A DNA stretch of 64,000 nt, taken from a virus. The notes beneath the pieces are model-generated. The model made no database searches and was not told the origin of the DNA. It worked only from the letters and a program-made list of their open reading frames with translations. The translations under genes were made by a program, and so were the position numbers. The DNA is taken from the IMG/VR virus record IMGVR_UViG_3300042898_003434, positions 26,629-90,628 of that record. The stretch is one strand, 5' to 3'. How positions within the stretch are numbered: position 1 is the first letter of the stretch; each line of letters starts with the position of its first letter. Shown piece by piece: positions 1 through 8,369 of this stretch.

Positions 1-448
1 TCGACCCATCCTTTTCGTCTAATCTAAGATATCTTTGGTTATAATCAAGAACTGTGAGTAAGATATTGGCAGCGTCTGGGTGTGCTCTGCTCAATTCATC
101 TAAAAGTATTATGGAGTTTGGAGTAGTAATCGCGGTTACAAACGGAGACTGTTGGAAATATGTACCAGATTCTTTTGAGAAATGGGTGTTTCCGACTAAA
201 GTTGCCCTTGGGTCTTGCGTACTGCCCAAACTTATATAAAAAAATGGATGTGTATCTTTGAGAACTTCTGCCAAACATTGAACCGACAACGTCTTTCCTT
301 GACCAGCCGGTCCTATGATCAACGTGTTTTTTCCACGCATAGCACTTCGGATTAGATACTTCCACTTCAGCTCATTCATGATAAGCTTACTTGGTTTTAA
401 TTTATAACAATCGTTTATAAAGGCAGAGATGTCTTCTTTACTTTTCAT
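1..448 (-). CDS. AAA+ ATPase, MoxR/AAA_5-like (C-terminus cut by window edge)
   Basis: The frame opens with ATG at 448 and stays open to base 1, so only about 149 N-terminal residues are present and the stop lies outside. Seen: a Walker A motif GPAGQGKT near residues 46-53 and a Walker B-like SIILLDELSRAH near 112-123, with about 60 residues between them. This spacing and the LDELSRAHPDAAN continuation fit the AAA_5/MoxR-CbbQ group of AAA+ ATPases, which remodel or load partner proteins using ATP. MoxR-type ATPases often sit beside a VWA-domain partner gene, which would lie left of this window. The role in the phage cycle is unknown. No Shine-Dalgarno sequence is evident before the ATG. Sure about the ATPase fold, not about the family. 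Confidence 0.85.
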   Translation of the reverse strand, partial: MKSKEDISAFINDCYKLKPSKLIMNELKWKYLIRSAMRGKNTLIIGPAGQGKTLSVQCLAEVLKDTHPFFYISLGSTQDPRATLVGNTHFSKESGTYFQQSPFVTAITTPNSIILLDELSRAHPDAANILLTVLDYNQRYLRLDEKDGS

Positions 449-497
449 TTATAGCCACTTTACCAAAAAAGAATGTAGCCGTCAAGGTCAATGTAAT

Positions 498-524
498 AAA
501 AAACCCCGCTAAAAGCGGGGTTTT
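498..524 (-). terminator. rho-independent terminator
   Basis: An 8-9 bp stem AAAACCCCGC / GCGGGGTTTT with a short TTTA-type loop is followed on the minus strand by TTTTTTATT. It sits just after the stop of the 545-1009 gene and before the ATPase gene. The T-rich flank on the other strand is shorter, so the minus direction is the likely one. Confidence 0.85.
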
Positions 525-544
525 GTGATAGTTAAATATCGATC

Positions 545-1009
545 TCAATAATCCCCTGCCGCGTCGTTTAATTTATCGGCACCTTCGTCATAAATATTTT
601 CTAAGTCTTTAGGAAGAATAAATTCTTTTTTTATCTCTTCCCCCGCTTTAAATAACAACTGGGCTGTTTGGTTTCCGTTTTCGTCAAACACGTAAATGTC
701 TTCCGGCGCAATAATTTTAATTCCCTCAACTTCAAACCCACTACCTGGGTCATGTGTTCCTCTTTCACTACCGTATTCATAATCAAACCTGTTGTCGGCG
801 TATGCACCTTGGACTTCAACTTTAACTTCAACGTCATGCTGTGCTGGGACATCCTTCCCCATTTTCTTCGGATCTATTGTAACATTCGTAATAAATTGCG
901 CTTCTATATTTTCATTAAGAAGTTTCTTTTTTGTATTTAAGTGCTCAAGTACCAATTTCCTGTGCTTATTAAACGTGGCGTCGAACGTTGATATTTTTTT
1001 TTGTTCCAT
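545..1009 (-). CDS. hypothetical protein with candidate capsid-targeting leader
   Basis: 154 residues, not recognised. The body is acidic and looks like a compact beta-rich domain with several DEN/DGN turns. The first 35 residues are helical and basic: a TFDATFNKHRKLVLEH segment followed by LLNENIEA. The segment closely resembles the N-terminus of the flavodoxin-like protein at 31179-31949 (FEDTLLKHKKLLFEHFN). Both contain (L/I)xE tripeptides of the kind cut by T4-type prohead proteases. It lies directly downstream of 1011-1715 with 1 base between them, probably one transcript, ending at the terminator at 498-524. An AAAGGA sequence lies about 10 bases before the ATG, within the end of the upstream gene. 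I infer an internal head or virion-associated protein, with low certainty. Confidence 0.7.
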   Translation of the reverse strand: MEQKKISTFDATFNKHRKLVLEHLNTKKKLLNENIEAQFITNVTIDPKKMGKDVPAQHDVEVKVEVQGAYADNRFDYEYGSERGTHDPGSGFEVEGIKIIAPEDIYVFDENGNQTAQLLFKAGEEIKKEFILPKDLENIYDEGADKLNDAAGDY

Positions 1010-1010
1010 A

Positions 1011-1715
1011 TTATTTTTTTCCTTTCAACGCAGGTGTATCTTTCAGTTTGGTTGTTAGCTTGTCCGAACTTTCCATATCCTTATCAGTTTTTAAGTGTGC
1101 AGTTGTTGGCTCTGCTTTAGACTTTAACAAACGGTCAACAATCTTCTCGATCTTGTCAACGATTGAACCACCCAATTGAGCGGAACCATCTTTACCAATC
1201 GGAGCAGTTTGTTTATCAACTTTTTCGTCCGCTTTAACCGTCGAATCGTCCGCAATATCAATCTGCAATTCTTCATCAACATCATCCATTTTATCATCTT
1301 CTTTTTTATCATCGACCTTGACTGGCTTCTTTCCAAAACCCTTTAAACTCTTATCATATGCTTTTTGAACATATGTCTTTTCAGAATCACCCGCATGTTT
1401 CTTGACCAATTCCATAGCAGCTTCGAGAGAAACACCGCGTGCGATTTTTTTCTCGGATTCATTGGTAATAGACACAACATCATAGCAGTCATCGGAATTT
1501 TTATTTAATTGAATTTCTTGATTTTTAGTTATTCCCACCGTTTTTCCCGTTCCGCGAGCATGCATAACTGTTGACTCTTTACCCATTGATTTATTTAATG
1601 CATCCTCACCAGTTGTATCTTTTTTATCTGAATGGATCGATGTACCAAACTGATTATTGGTAATCTCTTGTATTATAAGTTTCTTGATGGCTTTTTTAAG
1701 AATGTCTCTGTTCAT
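1011..1715 (-). CDS. hypothetical lysine/aspartate-rich protein with SELK-like leader
   Basis: 234 residues, very charged and low in hydrophobic residues, with long Lys/Asp stretches around residues 130-165; probably disordered. The start MNRDILKKAIKKLIIQEI matches the signature shared by the proteins at 23806-27398 (M-x-K-S-E-L-K-x-L-I-x-E) and includes I-Q-E, a possible prohead protease site. A central part near residues 75-110 (SITNESEKKIARGVSLEAAMELVKKH) reads like a small folded module. No enzyme motif seen. It is followed after 1 base by 545-1009. Candidate scaffold or internal head protein; inferred from composition and leader only. Confidence 0.65.
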   Translation of the reverse strand: MNRDILKKAIKKLIIQEITNNQFGTSIHSDKKDTTGEDALNKSMGKESTVMHARGTGKTVGITKNQEIQLNKNSDDCYDVVSITNESEKKIARGVSLEAAMELVKKHAGDSEKTYVQKAYDKSLKGFGKKPVKVDDKKEDDKMDDVDEELQIDIADDSTVKADEKVDKQTAPIGKDGSAQLGGSIVDKIEKIVDRLLKSKAEPTTAHLKTDKDMESSDKLTTKLKDTPALKGKK

Positions 1716-1758
1716 AGTGTATATATGGTTTATTATATAAATAGTTCAATACACAAAG

Positions 1759-1782
1759 AAACCGCCAATTTATCGGCGGTTC
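1759..1782 (-). terminator. terminator-like hairpin after nrdA
   Basis: A 7 bp stem AACCGCC / GGCGGTT with an 8-base loop lies between the nrdA stop (1812) and the start of the next gene (1715). On the minus strand it is followed by TTTCTTTGTG, a broken T-run, so termination may be weak or partial. Confidence 0.55.
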
Positions 1783-1811
1783 TTGTTATTTTTTGAGCTT
1801 ATTATAATATA

Positions 1812-3461
1812 TTATGCCTCGCAGCTCTTGCACTCCAAAATACTGCGGCCAAGTTCTTGAGCAGGGTTGGTACCGCGTTGATAATAAAGACACTTTACGC
1901 CTTGTTCCCATGCGAATATAAGCAGTTCGTTGGCATCCTTGGCCGAGACTTTGGTGTGTATCTTTAAATTGATAGATTGACCTTGGTCGATGAACTTTTG
2001 ACGAGCAGCAGCCTGAATTATGATTTCCTTTTGAGAAATCTCGCCAAAGGTCTTGAATACATCCTTTTCGTCGTTGGTCAGAAATGTCAAATGCTGTGCA
2101 CTTCCGCCCTTGATCATGATAGATTTCCAAACCTCGGCGGTATTTTTTTCGTATTTCTTCAATACTTCTATTAGGTATGGGTTCTTGTAAGTAAACTTAC
2201 CTTTAGCCAAGTCCTTGGTGTAGTAGTTGGATTCAAGTGGTTCGACGGACGGGGATACTTGACCAAGAATAAATGAACTACTTGTGGTCGGTGCAATAGC
2301 CATTGTAGTAACATTTCGCAACCCATAACCTTTTAGGAGTGGTGGCTCACCATATTCCTTGGCCATTTCTTTACTAGCGGCAATACTCTTGTCGCGAATA
2401 AAACGATGAATTTGGGTGTTGAGCATTTTCGCTTCAAGAGATTCAAATGCGACCATTTTACTCTGTAAATAAGAGTGCCAACCAAGAGAACCAATACCAA
2501 GTGCACGTTGGTTTTTTGCGAAATTGTGAGCGGAGCGCATGAATTGAATGTTTTCAGTCGCCTTAATATAATCTTCCATAACAGCATCTAGGAAGTATGT
2601 AAGTGTTTCAACGGCATCTGAATTCTTCCATTGCTCGTAATGAAGTAAGTTCATAGACGATAAATTACAAACAAATGTTTCGTCCGGTGAAGAACTCAAA
2701 CAGATTTCGGAACAAAGATTTGAAGCGTGAATTTTCATCTTCTTATCTTTATATACTTGGGGAGCGTTATTGTTTACATTGTCCGTAAAGAAAATATACG
2801 GGTACCCACTCTCAAACCGCTTCTTAATAACTCGTGCCCAAATTTTGCGACAATCCGTATCACCGGCAACCATCTTTTTCATCCAATAGTCTGGCACACA
2901 AACTCCGATACTTAAATCTTGGATAGCATGGCCTTCTTCGCGAATATCAAGAAACTCGCTAATGTCAGGATGATCTATTGGTAGATATGCAGCAAAACTG
3001 CCACGACGAACGTTTGATTGTGACACCACGCGAGTGACACCATCAAACAATTCCATAAAGTGCACAGGCCCAGAACTTGATCCACCTACACTGATGCTTG
3101 CGCCTCGGCCACGCAATTCTCCGAAATAACCAGATGTACCAGCGCCGTATTTTGTTAACATACCAACTTCGGCAGTCTTTTCAAGAATTGACGCCATGTT
3201 GTCGGATATATATGAACCGTTGCATGAAATGGATAAACCACGGCCACTGCCAAAGTTTGCCCAAATAGGCGATGATAAACTATACCATCCCTTGTGCATA
3301 TAATCTTCAAACTTGTCGGCAAATCCCTTTTTATTCAAAATCTTTTCAGCAGATTCTGCAATTTGACGAATACGTTCAAGTGCAGTCTGGCCTTTTGCCA
3401 AATATCCTCTTTCAAGAAAGGTGATTGCTTCCTTGTTTAACCAATAAATTTCCTTTTGCAT
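1812..3461 (-). CDS. nrdA: class I ribonucleotide reductase, large (alpha) subunit
   Basis: 549 residues. The enzyme reduces ribonucleoside diphosphates to deoxy forms with NrdB, feeding phage DNA synthesis. Catalytic residues are in order: Cys80 (ISCNGSY) and Cys265 (FVCNLSS) as the redox pair, Asn248-Leu-Cys250-x-Glu252 as the radical site, Tyr526-Tyr527 in the radical transfer path, and a C-terminal Cys544/Cys547 pair for re-reduction. These equal E. coli C225, C462, N437/C439/E441, Y730/Y731 and C754/C759. It is much shorter than E. coli NrdA (about 760 residues): the N-terminal ATP-cone is missing, so dATP feedback through that domain should be absent. nrdB lies 5 bases upstream, so the two are almost certainly co-transcribed. 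Confidence 0.97.
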   Translation of the reverse strand: MQKEIYWLNKEAITFLERGYLAKGQTALERIRQIAESAEKILNKKGFADKFEDYMHKGWYSLSSPIWANFGSGRGLSISCNGSYISDNMASILEKTAEVGMLTKYGAGTSGYFGELRGRGASISVGGSSSGPVHFMELFDGVTRVVSQSNVRRGSFAAYLPIDHPDISEFLDIREEGHAIQDLSIGVCVPDYWMKKMVAGDTDCRKIWARVIKKRFESGYPYIFFTDNVNNNAPQVYKDKKMKIHASNLCSEICLSSSPDETFVCNLSSMNLLHYEQWKNSDAVETLTYFLDAVMEDYIKATENIQFMRSAHNFAKNQRALGIGSLGWHSYLQSKMVAFESLEAKMLNTQIHRFIRDKSIAASKEMAKEYGEPPLLKGYGLRNVTTMAIAPTTSSSFILGQVSPSVEPLESNYYTKDLAKGKFTYKNPYLIEVLKKYEKNTAEVWKSIMIKGGSAQHLTFLTNDEKDVFKTFGEISQKEIIIQAAARQKFIDQGQSINLKIHTKVSAKDANELLIFAWEQGVKCLYYQRGTNPAQELGRSILECKSCEA

Positions 3462-3466
3462 ATATA

Positions 3467-4441
3467 TTAAAAAATGTCGTCTGATGTGATTGATTGTGTT
3501 TTCTTGGCATACTCGACTGGGCGCTTATGAAAGAAATCAGTCATCGTGCTGCCCATTACATCCTCATCCATCCACATAGTCAATTCGATAATATCATTAT
3601 CTACTTCAAATATTTTTTTGAATCCAATCATCTCCAAGGAGGAATTCAAACGATTCTTTACATATTCCTTTAAGATTTCAGCACTGATCTTTTCGTCGCT
3701 GTAATCGCCAATCATCCAATCAATGATCTTACACTCAGCTTTATATGACTCAGCGGCTTCGTGTAAGATACGAGCTTCGAGTTCGTCGTCAAACAACTCT
3801 GGTAATTCTTCTCGGATTGTATTTACGATCTTTACACCGGCAAGAGCATGTAGAGTTTCTTCTTTGGCAGTATATGCAACTTGTTGTGCAGTATCCTTGA
3901 GCAATCCCTTGTAGCGATTGAACCAATTGATAATGTAAAATTGACTGAATAGCGACACATTCTCCACATACAGCGTGAAGAGAATAAGCGAGTATATATA
4001 CTGCTTGCGACTATCTTTATAGTGCTTGTCAAGATATTTGCGAAGATACTTAACGCGGCCTTGGATAATGTCAAGTTTAAGATTTTCTTCAAATACATCC
4101 TGTAGTTGGAGTACGTCTAGAAGCTTTTCGTAAGCATTATTGTGAATAACTTCGATATTACCCATGGTAATACCCAAATCGGACAATGCCGGATGTGGCA
4201 AATTGTCACCTAACTTGGTCCAGAATTTTTTGACGGAGATTTCTATCTGTCCAATGGCACTTAAAGCATTCTTAATGATTACTTGTTCTTCCGGTGTCAT
4301 TTCAGTTTTGTACTGCTGTAAATCACTTGTAAATGTGAATTCGTTTGGTGTCCAATGACCCGACCACATAGCATCAATATATTCTTGTGCCCAAGGGTAG
4401 CGGGTTGGTTTTCTTGCAATCTGCTCGTCAAATATGGTCAT
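3467..4441 (-). CDS. nrdB: class I ribonucleotide reductase, small (beta) subunit
   Basis: Holds the di-iron/tyrosyl radical cofactor that activates NrdA. The frame can be read from a TTG at 4471 (334 residues), but the ATG at 4441 gives a normal start (324 residues), so I chose it. In numbering from the TTG: carboxylate Glu77, Glu107-x-x-His110 with radical Tyr114 four residues on, Glu170, and Glu205-x-x-His208. The Tyr is kept, so this looks like a classical class Ia radical enzyme rather than a Tyr-less variant. The C-terminal tail ending SITSDDIF is the probable NrdA docking peptide. It precedes nrdA by 5 bases. No convincing Shine-Dalgarno sequence at either start. Confidence 0.97.
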   Translation of the reverse strand: MTIFDEQIARKPTRYPWAQEYIDAMWSGHWTPNEFTFTSDLQQYKTEMTPEEQVIIKNALSAIGQIEISVKKFWTKLGDNLPHPALSDLGITMGNIEVIHNNAYEKLLDVLQLQDVFEENLKLDIIQGRVKYLRKYLDKHYKDSRKQYIYSLILFTLYVENVSLFSQFYIINWFNRYKGLLKDTAQQVAYTAKEETLHALAGVKIVNTIREELPELFDDELEARILHEAAESYKAECKIIDWMIGDYSDEKISAEILKEYVKNRLNSSLEMIGFKKIFEVDNDIIELTMWMDEDVMGSTMTDFFHKRPVEYAKKTQSITSDDIF

Positions 4442-4512
4442 AATATTTCTTATAGTTTGTTGGTGTGGCAATAAATATGTTTTAGAAAAAGTAAATTTCT
4501 AAAAAATAAAAA

Positions 4513-5910
4513 TTATAAACTCGAATTATTTCCCTTTTCGTTATGACGATGAGAATTCCATTTATTCTTCAATAAATTTTTTACCGAATTACTATCTTCC
4601 TGCATATTCGACTGAATTGCCATAGATTCTCTTGATTTTGCATCAAATATCTGAATATTTCCTGTGCTGGTGTCCATATTTGAATATAAAGTTATACCGT
4701 CTGGACCAAATCGATTTTTAATTACGTGGAACCTCGCGGTATTATTGGCTTTATCGTCTATATTACGCGAAAGGCTTAGTACAAAGTCGGCAGTCATGAT
4801 CTTCCTGTAACTATCAGACACATTCTGTGCTTGTACGATGTCTTCACCTAAAGCAGTACGATTGGCTTGACTTGCTGTCCAAATTGGAAGTTGCAATTCA
4901 CCGGCAATCTGTCTAAGTTCTTCATATATACTACCACCTTCTGAATAGCTGTTGCTATTCTTTTCTTTTTCAAGTGGACGGAGAATATCTGCATAATCCA
5001 CAATAATTTCATCAATCTTGAAATTGTTTAGCGTCTGAATGCGTTCGACATGAAATTTCAAAGATTGAGCGCACACCGTTTTCAGCGGGAAATACTTAAC
5101 AAAAAGACGGCCCTTGATACTCTTCAATTTTGCCTCGACGGTGGCTTGATGGTGTTTGATATCTTGAAAATTGATTCCAGTAAAACAACAATCGTATCTC
5201 AATCCGACATAATTTTCATTTAATTCCAACGTAAAATGTGCGACGTTTTTACCCGCCGCCATAGCCTTGGCACCGAGGGAGCATAACAACCATGATTTAC
5301 CAACACCAGCGGGTGCCACCACAACACCCAGCTCCCCCGGCCCAAGGCCACCGTCCATGAGGGAGTCGACGACATCCCATCCGGTCGGTACAACTTTACG
5401 ACACATTTCACTCATGCGTGTTGCCACGTCAACGTTGTAATCGTGTCCTAAATTTCTTTCCATGCCAGCCTTCATTGCCTTATCGACTAGCGACTTGATC
5501 TTATCATAATCACCGGACTTCAAATGGTCGACGGACTCGACGATGGCTCCCTTGAGTTTTTGATTTTTGCAAAACTCCAAAAATTGTTCTTTGACAAATT
5601 GTAGATCGCTATCCTTGATCTTGAAATGAACTGCTTTCAGGTGTTCTACTACAGATGCTTTAAATTGATCTGATTTAATAGTATCCATTCTCACGGAGAA
5701 TACTTGACTACTTGGCATTCCTCGGTATTGGTTATAATACTGGATTACTTCATTTACGATCCATCGATGTGCTTCATTTTCGAAAGAATCTATTTCAACG
5801 ATATCAAGGATTCGCTCCAAAAAAGATTTGTCGGTTAAAATTCCCGCGATAATCTTGATTTGAAATTCAATTCCGTATTTTTGTAGGTTGTCTATGATTA
5901 CTGGTGCCAT
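4513..5910 (-). CDS. replicative DNA helicase, DnaB/T4 gp41-like
   Basis: 465 residues. A hexameric 5'-3' helicase that unwinds DNA at the fork. An N-terminal helical domain (about 1-150) precedes a RecA-like core. Walker A is APAGVGKS at 199-206, the Walker B-type strand IIVDYADIL at 302-310, the TASQANR motif at 345-351 and KNRFG at 398-402, all typical of the DnaB/gp41 family. The start LQKYGIEFQIKIIAGILTD resembles gp41-like phage helicases, which supports the ATG at 5910. The last 30 residues are polar and probably flexible. A sigma70-type promoter (5919-5947) lies so close that the transcript would be almost leaderless. No primase gene is recognised in the window. Confidence 0.93.
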   Translation of the reverse strand: MAPVIIDNLQKYGIEFQIKIIAGILTDKSFLERILDIVEIDSFENEAHRWIVNEVIQYYNQYRGMPSSQVFSVRMDTIKSDQFKASVVEHLKAVHFKIKDSDLQFVKEQFLEFCKNQKLKGAIVESVDHLKSGDYDKIKSLVDKAMKAGMERNLGHDYNVDVATRMSEMCRKVVPTGWDVVDSLMDGGLGPGELGVVVAPAGVGKSWLLCSLGAKAMAAGKNVAHFTLELNENYVGLRYDCCFTGINFQDIKHHQATVEAKLKSIKGRLFVKYFPLKTVCAQSLKFHVERIQTLNNFKIDEIIVDYADILRPLEKEKNSNSYSEGGSIYEELRQIAGELQLPIWTASQANRTALGEDIVQAQNVSDSYRKIMTADFVLSLSRNIDDKANNTARFHVIKNRFGPDGITLYSNMDTSTGNIQIFDAKSRESMAIQSNMQEDSNSVKNLLKNKWNSHRHNEKGNNSSL

Positions 5911-5918
5911 GATTTTGG

Positions 5919-5947
5919 AATATATGGTAATAGGTGGTGCCCGTCAA
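5919..5947 (-). promoter_or_regulatory. sigma70-type promoter before the helicase gene
   Basis: On the minus strand TTGACG (5947-5942), a 17-base spacer, then TATATT (5924-5919). Five of six bases match in each box, with ideal spacing. Transcription should start near 5911-5913, only 1-3 bases before the ATG at 5910, so the mRNA would be nearly leaderless. The start site is predicted, not measured. Confidence 0.6.
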
Positions 5948-5955
5948 TGAAAAAA

Positions 5956-7005
5956 TTAAGATCTGGCCGAAATCGACAATGGCCAGAATACTTCTTGGAG
6001 CCAAACATGATAGTTTGATATGGACGCTTGCATGCGGCTTCGAGTCATTTTTTGAATGAATTGAATCTTGTTGTATTCAAAAATTCTTTCTGCTGAACTC
6101 TCGACGTTCATTTGCAACGATGGTGAGAAGTCTGGATCTTTAAGTTGCATCAATTTATAATTTCTACGAATGATTTCATGACTATCAAGTACTTTTGCGA
6201 ATATCTTCTTCTCGTTGTATTGATCCTTGCTACGAGCGAGTATTTCTTCTACCGAACTTTCTTTTTCTTCGGTAAGCATAGGAAAAGATTTAATAGCAGT
6301 CTTAAGACCGATTCCATTAACACCGTCAATGTTGTCAGAATTGTCACCTTCTAAAATTCGATAATATATAAAATTGGTTGGATGTACACCATACTCATTA
6401 ATAATATCTTGTACTCCATAGATTTTTTTCTTGATTGGACTCCAAACACTAACTCTCTCGTTTACCAATTGTAAAAAATCCTTATCGCTGCTCATGATGG
6501 TAATCTTGGCATCTTTGTGCATCTGTGTGGATATATACGCAATAGCATCATCTGCTTCAATATAGTCCACGCAAACCAAGCTAATTGGCAATTCTCGCAA
6601 GAAATCAATCAACAATGACATCTGTTGCAACATAGCCTTTTTTTCTGTGTCTGGTGTTCCCATATCCTCATACGCACGGTTTACGCGCACCGACATTGCT
6701 CGCTTGTCTTTATATTCTGGGTATATCTTCTTTCTCTTCAAGCTACCACCTTTACCGTCAAACACAATAATGACTCTGGTTGGTTTCAACATCTTTATAG
6801 CATAACCCATACTAGTAAGAAATCCACTTATCCCACCCACGTGCTCACCGTTATCGTTTAACGTTGGAACGACCGTCCAGCATCTGATGAATGAATTTGT
6901 ACCATCGACCACCAAGATATTACTGTTTTTGGTACGAGTAGAATTTGCAGGAGCATTAGTATGCTCTTGTTTTATTTGCTCAAATATAGATTTAAATTTA
7001 TTCAT
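5956..7005 (-). CDS. 5'-3' exonuclease / RNase H, FEN family
   Basis: 349 residues. A flap nuclease of the T4 RNase H and Pol I 5'-exonuclease family, expected to remove RNA primers and trim 5' flaps on the lagging strand. Metal-binding acids are in order: Asp34 (VVDGTNSF), Asp83 (VFDGKGG), Glu150-Ala-Asp152-Asp153, Asp174 and Asp176 (SSDKDF), Asp221 and Asp224 (GDNSDNI), the last running into the helix-3-turn-helix DNA-binding element GVNGIGLKTA. The basic arch segment LKRKKIYPEYKDKR (89-102) is also present. It sits between the recombinase and helicase genes, as fits a replication cluster. The first 25 residues are extra and polar. No Shine-Dalgarno sequence at the start. Confidence 0.93.
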   Translation of the reverse strand: MNKFKSIFEQIKQEHTNAPANSTRTKNSNILVVDGTNSFIRCWTVVPTLNDNGEHVGGISGFLTSMGYAIKMLKPTRVIIVFDGKGGSLKRKKIYPEYKDKRAMSVRVNRAYEDMGTPDTEKKAMLQQMSLLIDFLRELPISLVCVDYIEADDAIAYISTQMHKDAKITIMSSDKDFLQLVNERVSVWSPIKKKIYGVQDIINEYGVHPTNFIYYRILEGDNSDNIDGVNGIGLKTAIKSFPMLTEEKESSVEEILARSKDQYNEKKIFAKVLDSHEIIRRNYKLMQLKDPDFSPSLQMNVESSAERIFEYNKIQFIQKMTRSRMQASISNYHVWLQEVFWPLSISARS

Positions 7006-7050
7006 TTAATGAGAATCGCGTGGAGGTATTTCACTCCACACGACTGTTTA

Positions 7051-8271
7051 TTATTCGTCTACCCCGTCGGCACCCGTATCATATTCTATGTCTTCCGACA
7101 TTTCAGAATTTGGAGCCTTATACTTCATAACGAAGTTTTCGCATATCTTCGCATACAAGTAATCCTTGCAATCCGAACGTTGAGCTAGAAGTTTTGGCAA
7201 ATCTTTCTTTTCAAAAATGACTGTTTCGGGTTCTTTACCTTCAACGACCATGATGAATTGAAGACTCTTTGCCTTCTTATCTTCTTCCTTCTCGTCTTCG
7301 AGTTGCTTTTTTGTCTTTTTCTCGGCAGACTTAACCTTCTTGGCATTAGTAACAATGTCCCATTCGATTAGACGTTCCAACCAATTGCCGTAATTGTCAA
7401 TACCACGGTCGAAGAAAACGTCAAATTCGACGCTTCTCATCGGCGGTCCCATGCGATTTTTGATAACAGTGCATTTAGTTTTAATACCAATAGCTTGTTT
7501 ATCTGAGTTTTTTATTTGACCAATCGACTTCAAGCGGAGTCTTAGTGATGAATGGAAAGCAATGGCCTTACCTCCGCTAGTTGTATATGGATCTCCCAAG
7601 CCAATAAATCCAACCTTCTGACGAAGTTGATTTGTAAACACTAAACAGATTCGTTGTTTAGAAATCAGTCCGGTGATTTTTCGCATCGCTTTACTGATAG
7701 CAATAGCTTTACCAGTTGCATATCCGTCCGCGCCGTGATCACTTGCCATTTCCTTCTTGGTAGAAGCTGCGGCAACAGAATCAACAAGAATTGTGACCAA
7801 ACGATTTTTGTTGGATTTACGTACAAGTGCAATGATTTCTTCGATCTTATCAAAAATATCTTCGACTGTGTCAAGCGCAAGATACATCATTTTATCTGTG
7901 TCAACGCCAATCGCGATCAAGAAAGGGCGATCTACGGATGATTCGGTATCAATGAAAATAGCCAAGCCGCCTTTGCGTTGAGTTTCTGCGAGCAAGTGCG
8001 CTCCCATTAAACTTTTACCAGAGGCTTCAAGACCTGTCAGTTCAGTGATACGACCAACTGGCAATCCTGCGTTTGCGCGATTGGCAATGGCTAAGTCAAC
8101 TAAACTATTTCCGGTAGAGACCCAATCAACAATTTGCGAAGGATCATCCTCCGCGTCTAAAAAAAATGCAACTTTTCCATCACTATTTTTATTGAGTGAT
8201 GCGGCCAAGGCATCTGCTAATTCATCGCGCACCGGAGTAGATTCGTCGGTGTTATTTTTCTTATCTTTCAT
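7051..8271 (-). CDS. uvsX: RecA/UvsX-like recombinase
   Basis: 406 residues from the ATG at 8271; the frame extends 15 codons further up (to 8316), but that part runs into a terminator hairpin and the MKDKKN start is natural. Catalyses homologous strand exchange and recombination-dependent replication. Walker A is GLEASGKS at 80-87, a Walker B-type strand TILVDSVAAAS near 155-165, loop L2 around NQLRQKVG and TTSGGKAIAFHSS. Two additions stand out: a Lys/Glu-rich insert near 325-352 and an acidic tail ending DTGADGVDE, comparable to the regulatory acidic tails of other RecA-type proteins. No uvsY-like mediator was recognised nearby. Confidence 0.95.
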   Translation of the reverse strand: MKDKKNNTDESTPVRDELADALAASLNKNSDGKVAFFLDAEDDPSQIVDWVSTGNSLVDLAIANRANAGLPVGRITELTGLEASGKSLMGAHLLAETQRKGGLAIFIDTESSVDRPFLIAIGVDTDKMMYLALDTVEDIFDKIEEIIALVRKSNKNRLVTILVDSVAAASTKKEMASDHGADGYATGKAIAISKAMRKITGLISKQRICLVFTNQLRQKVGFIGLGDPYTTSGGKAIAFHSSLRLRLKSIGQIKNSDKQAIGIKTKCTVIKNRMGPPMRSVEFDVFFDRGIDNYGNWLERLIEWDIVTNAKKVKSAEKKTKKQLEDEKEEDKKAKSLQFIMVVEGKEPETVIFEKKDLPKLLAQRSDCKDYLYAKICENFVMKYKAPNSEMSEDIEYDTGADGVDE

Positions 8272-8297
8272 AATTTTAAATTTATAGAGGTTTATAT

Positions 8298-8341
8298 AAA
8301 AACGCCTATACACCAATTTGATATGGTGAATAGGCGTTTAT
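8298..8341 (-). terminator. rho-independent terminator after the SSB gene
   Basis: A long inverted repeat: AAACGCCTAT and CACCA arms pair with TGGTG and ATAGGCGTTT around an 8-base AT loop. On the minus strand it is followed by TTTTTATAT. It lies between the SSB stop (8370) and the recombinase start (8271). The T-run on the other strand is interrupted. Confidence 0.85.
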
Positions 8342-8369
8342 ACTTTTTAATTAACCAAAACGACTATTC

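Noticed and set aside
4481-4503. Inverted repeat TTTAGAAA/TTTCTAAA between helicase and nrdB
   Set aside because: Almost all A/T, no T-run after it; likely chance in AT-rich sequence.
7018-7042. Hairpin between recombinase and exonuclease genes
   Set aside because: Stem GTGGAG/CTCCAC with a mismatch, and no T-run on the minus strand; not called a terminator.
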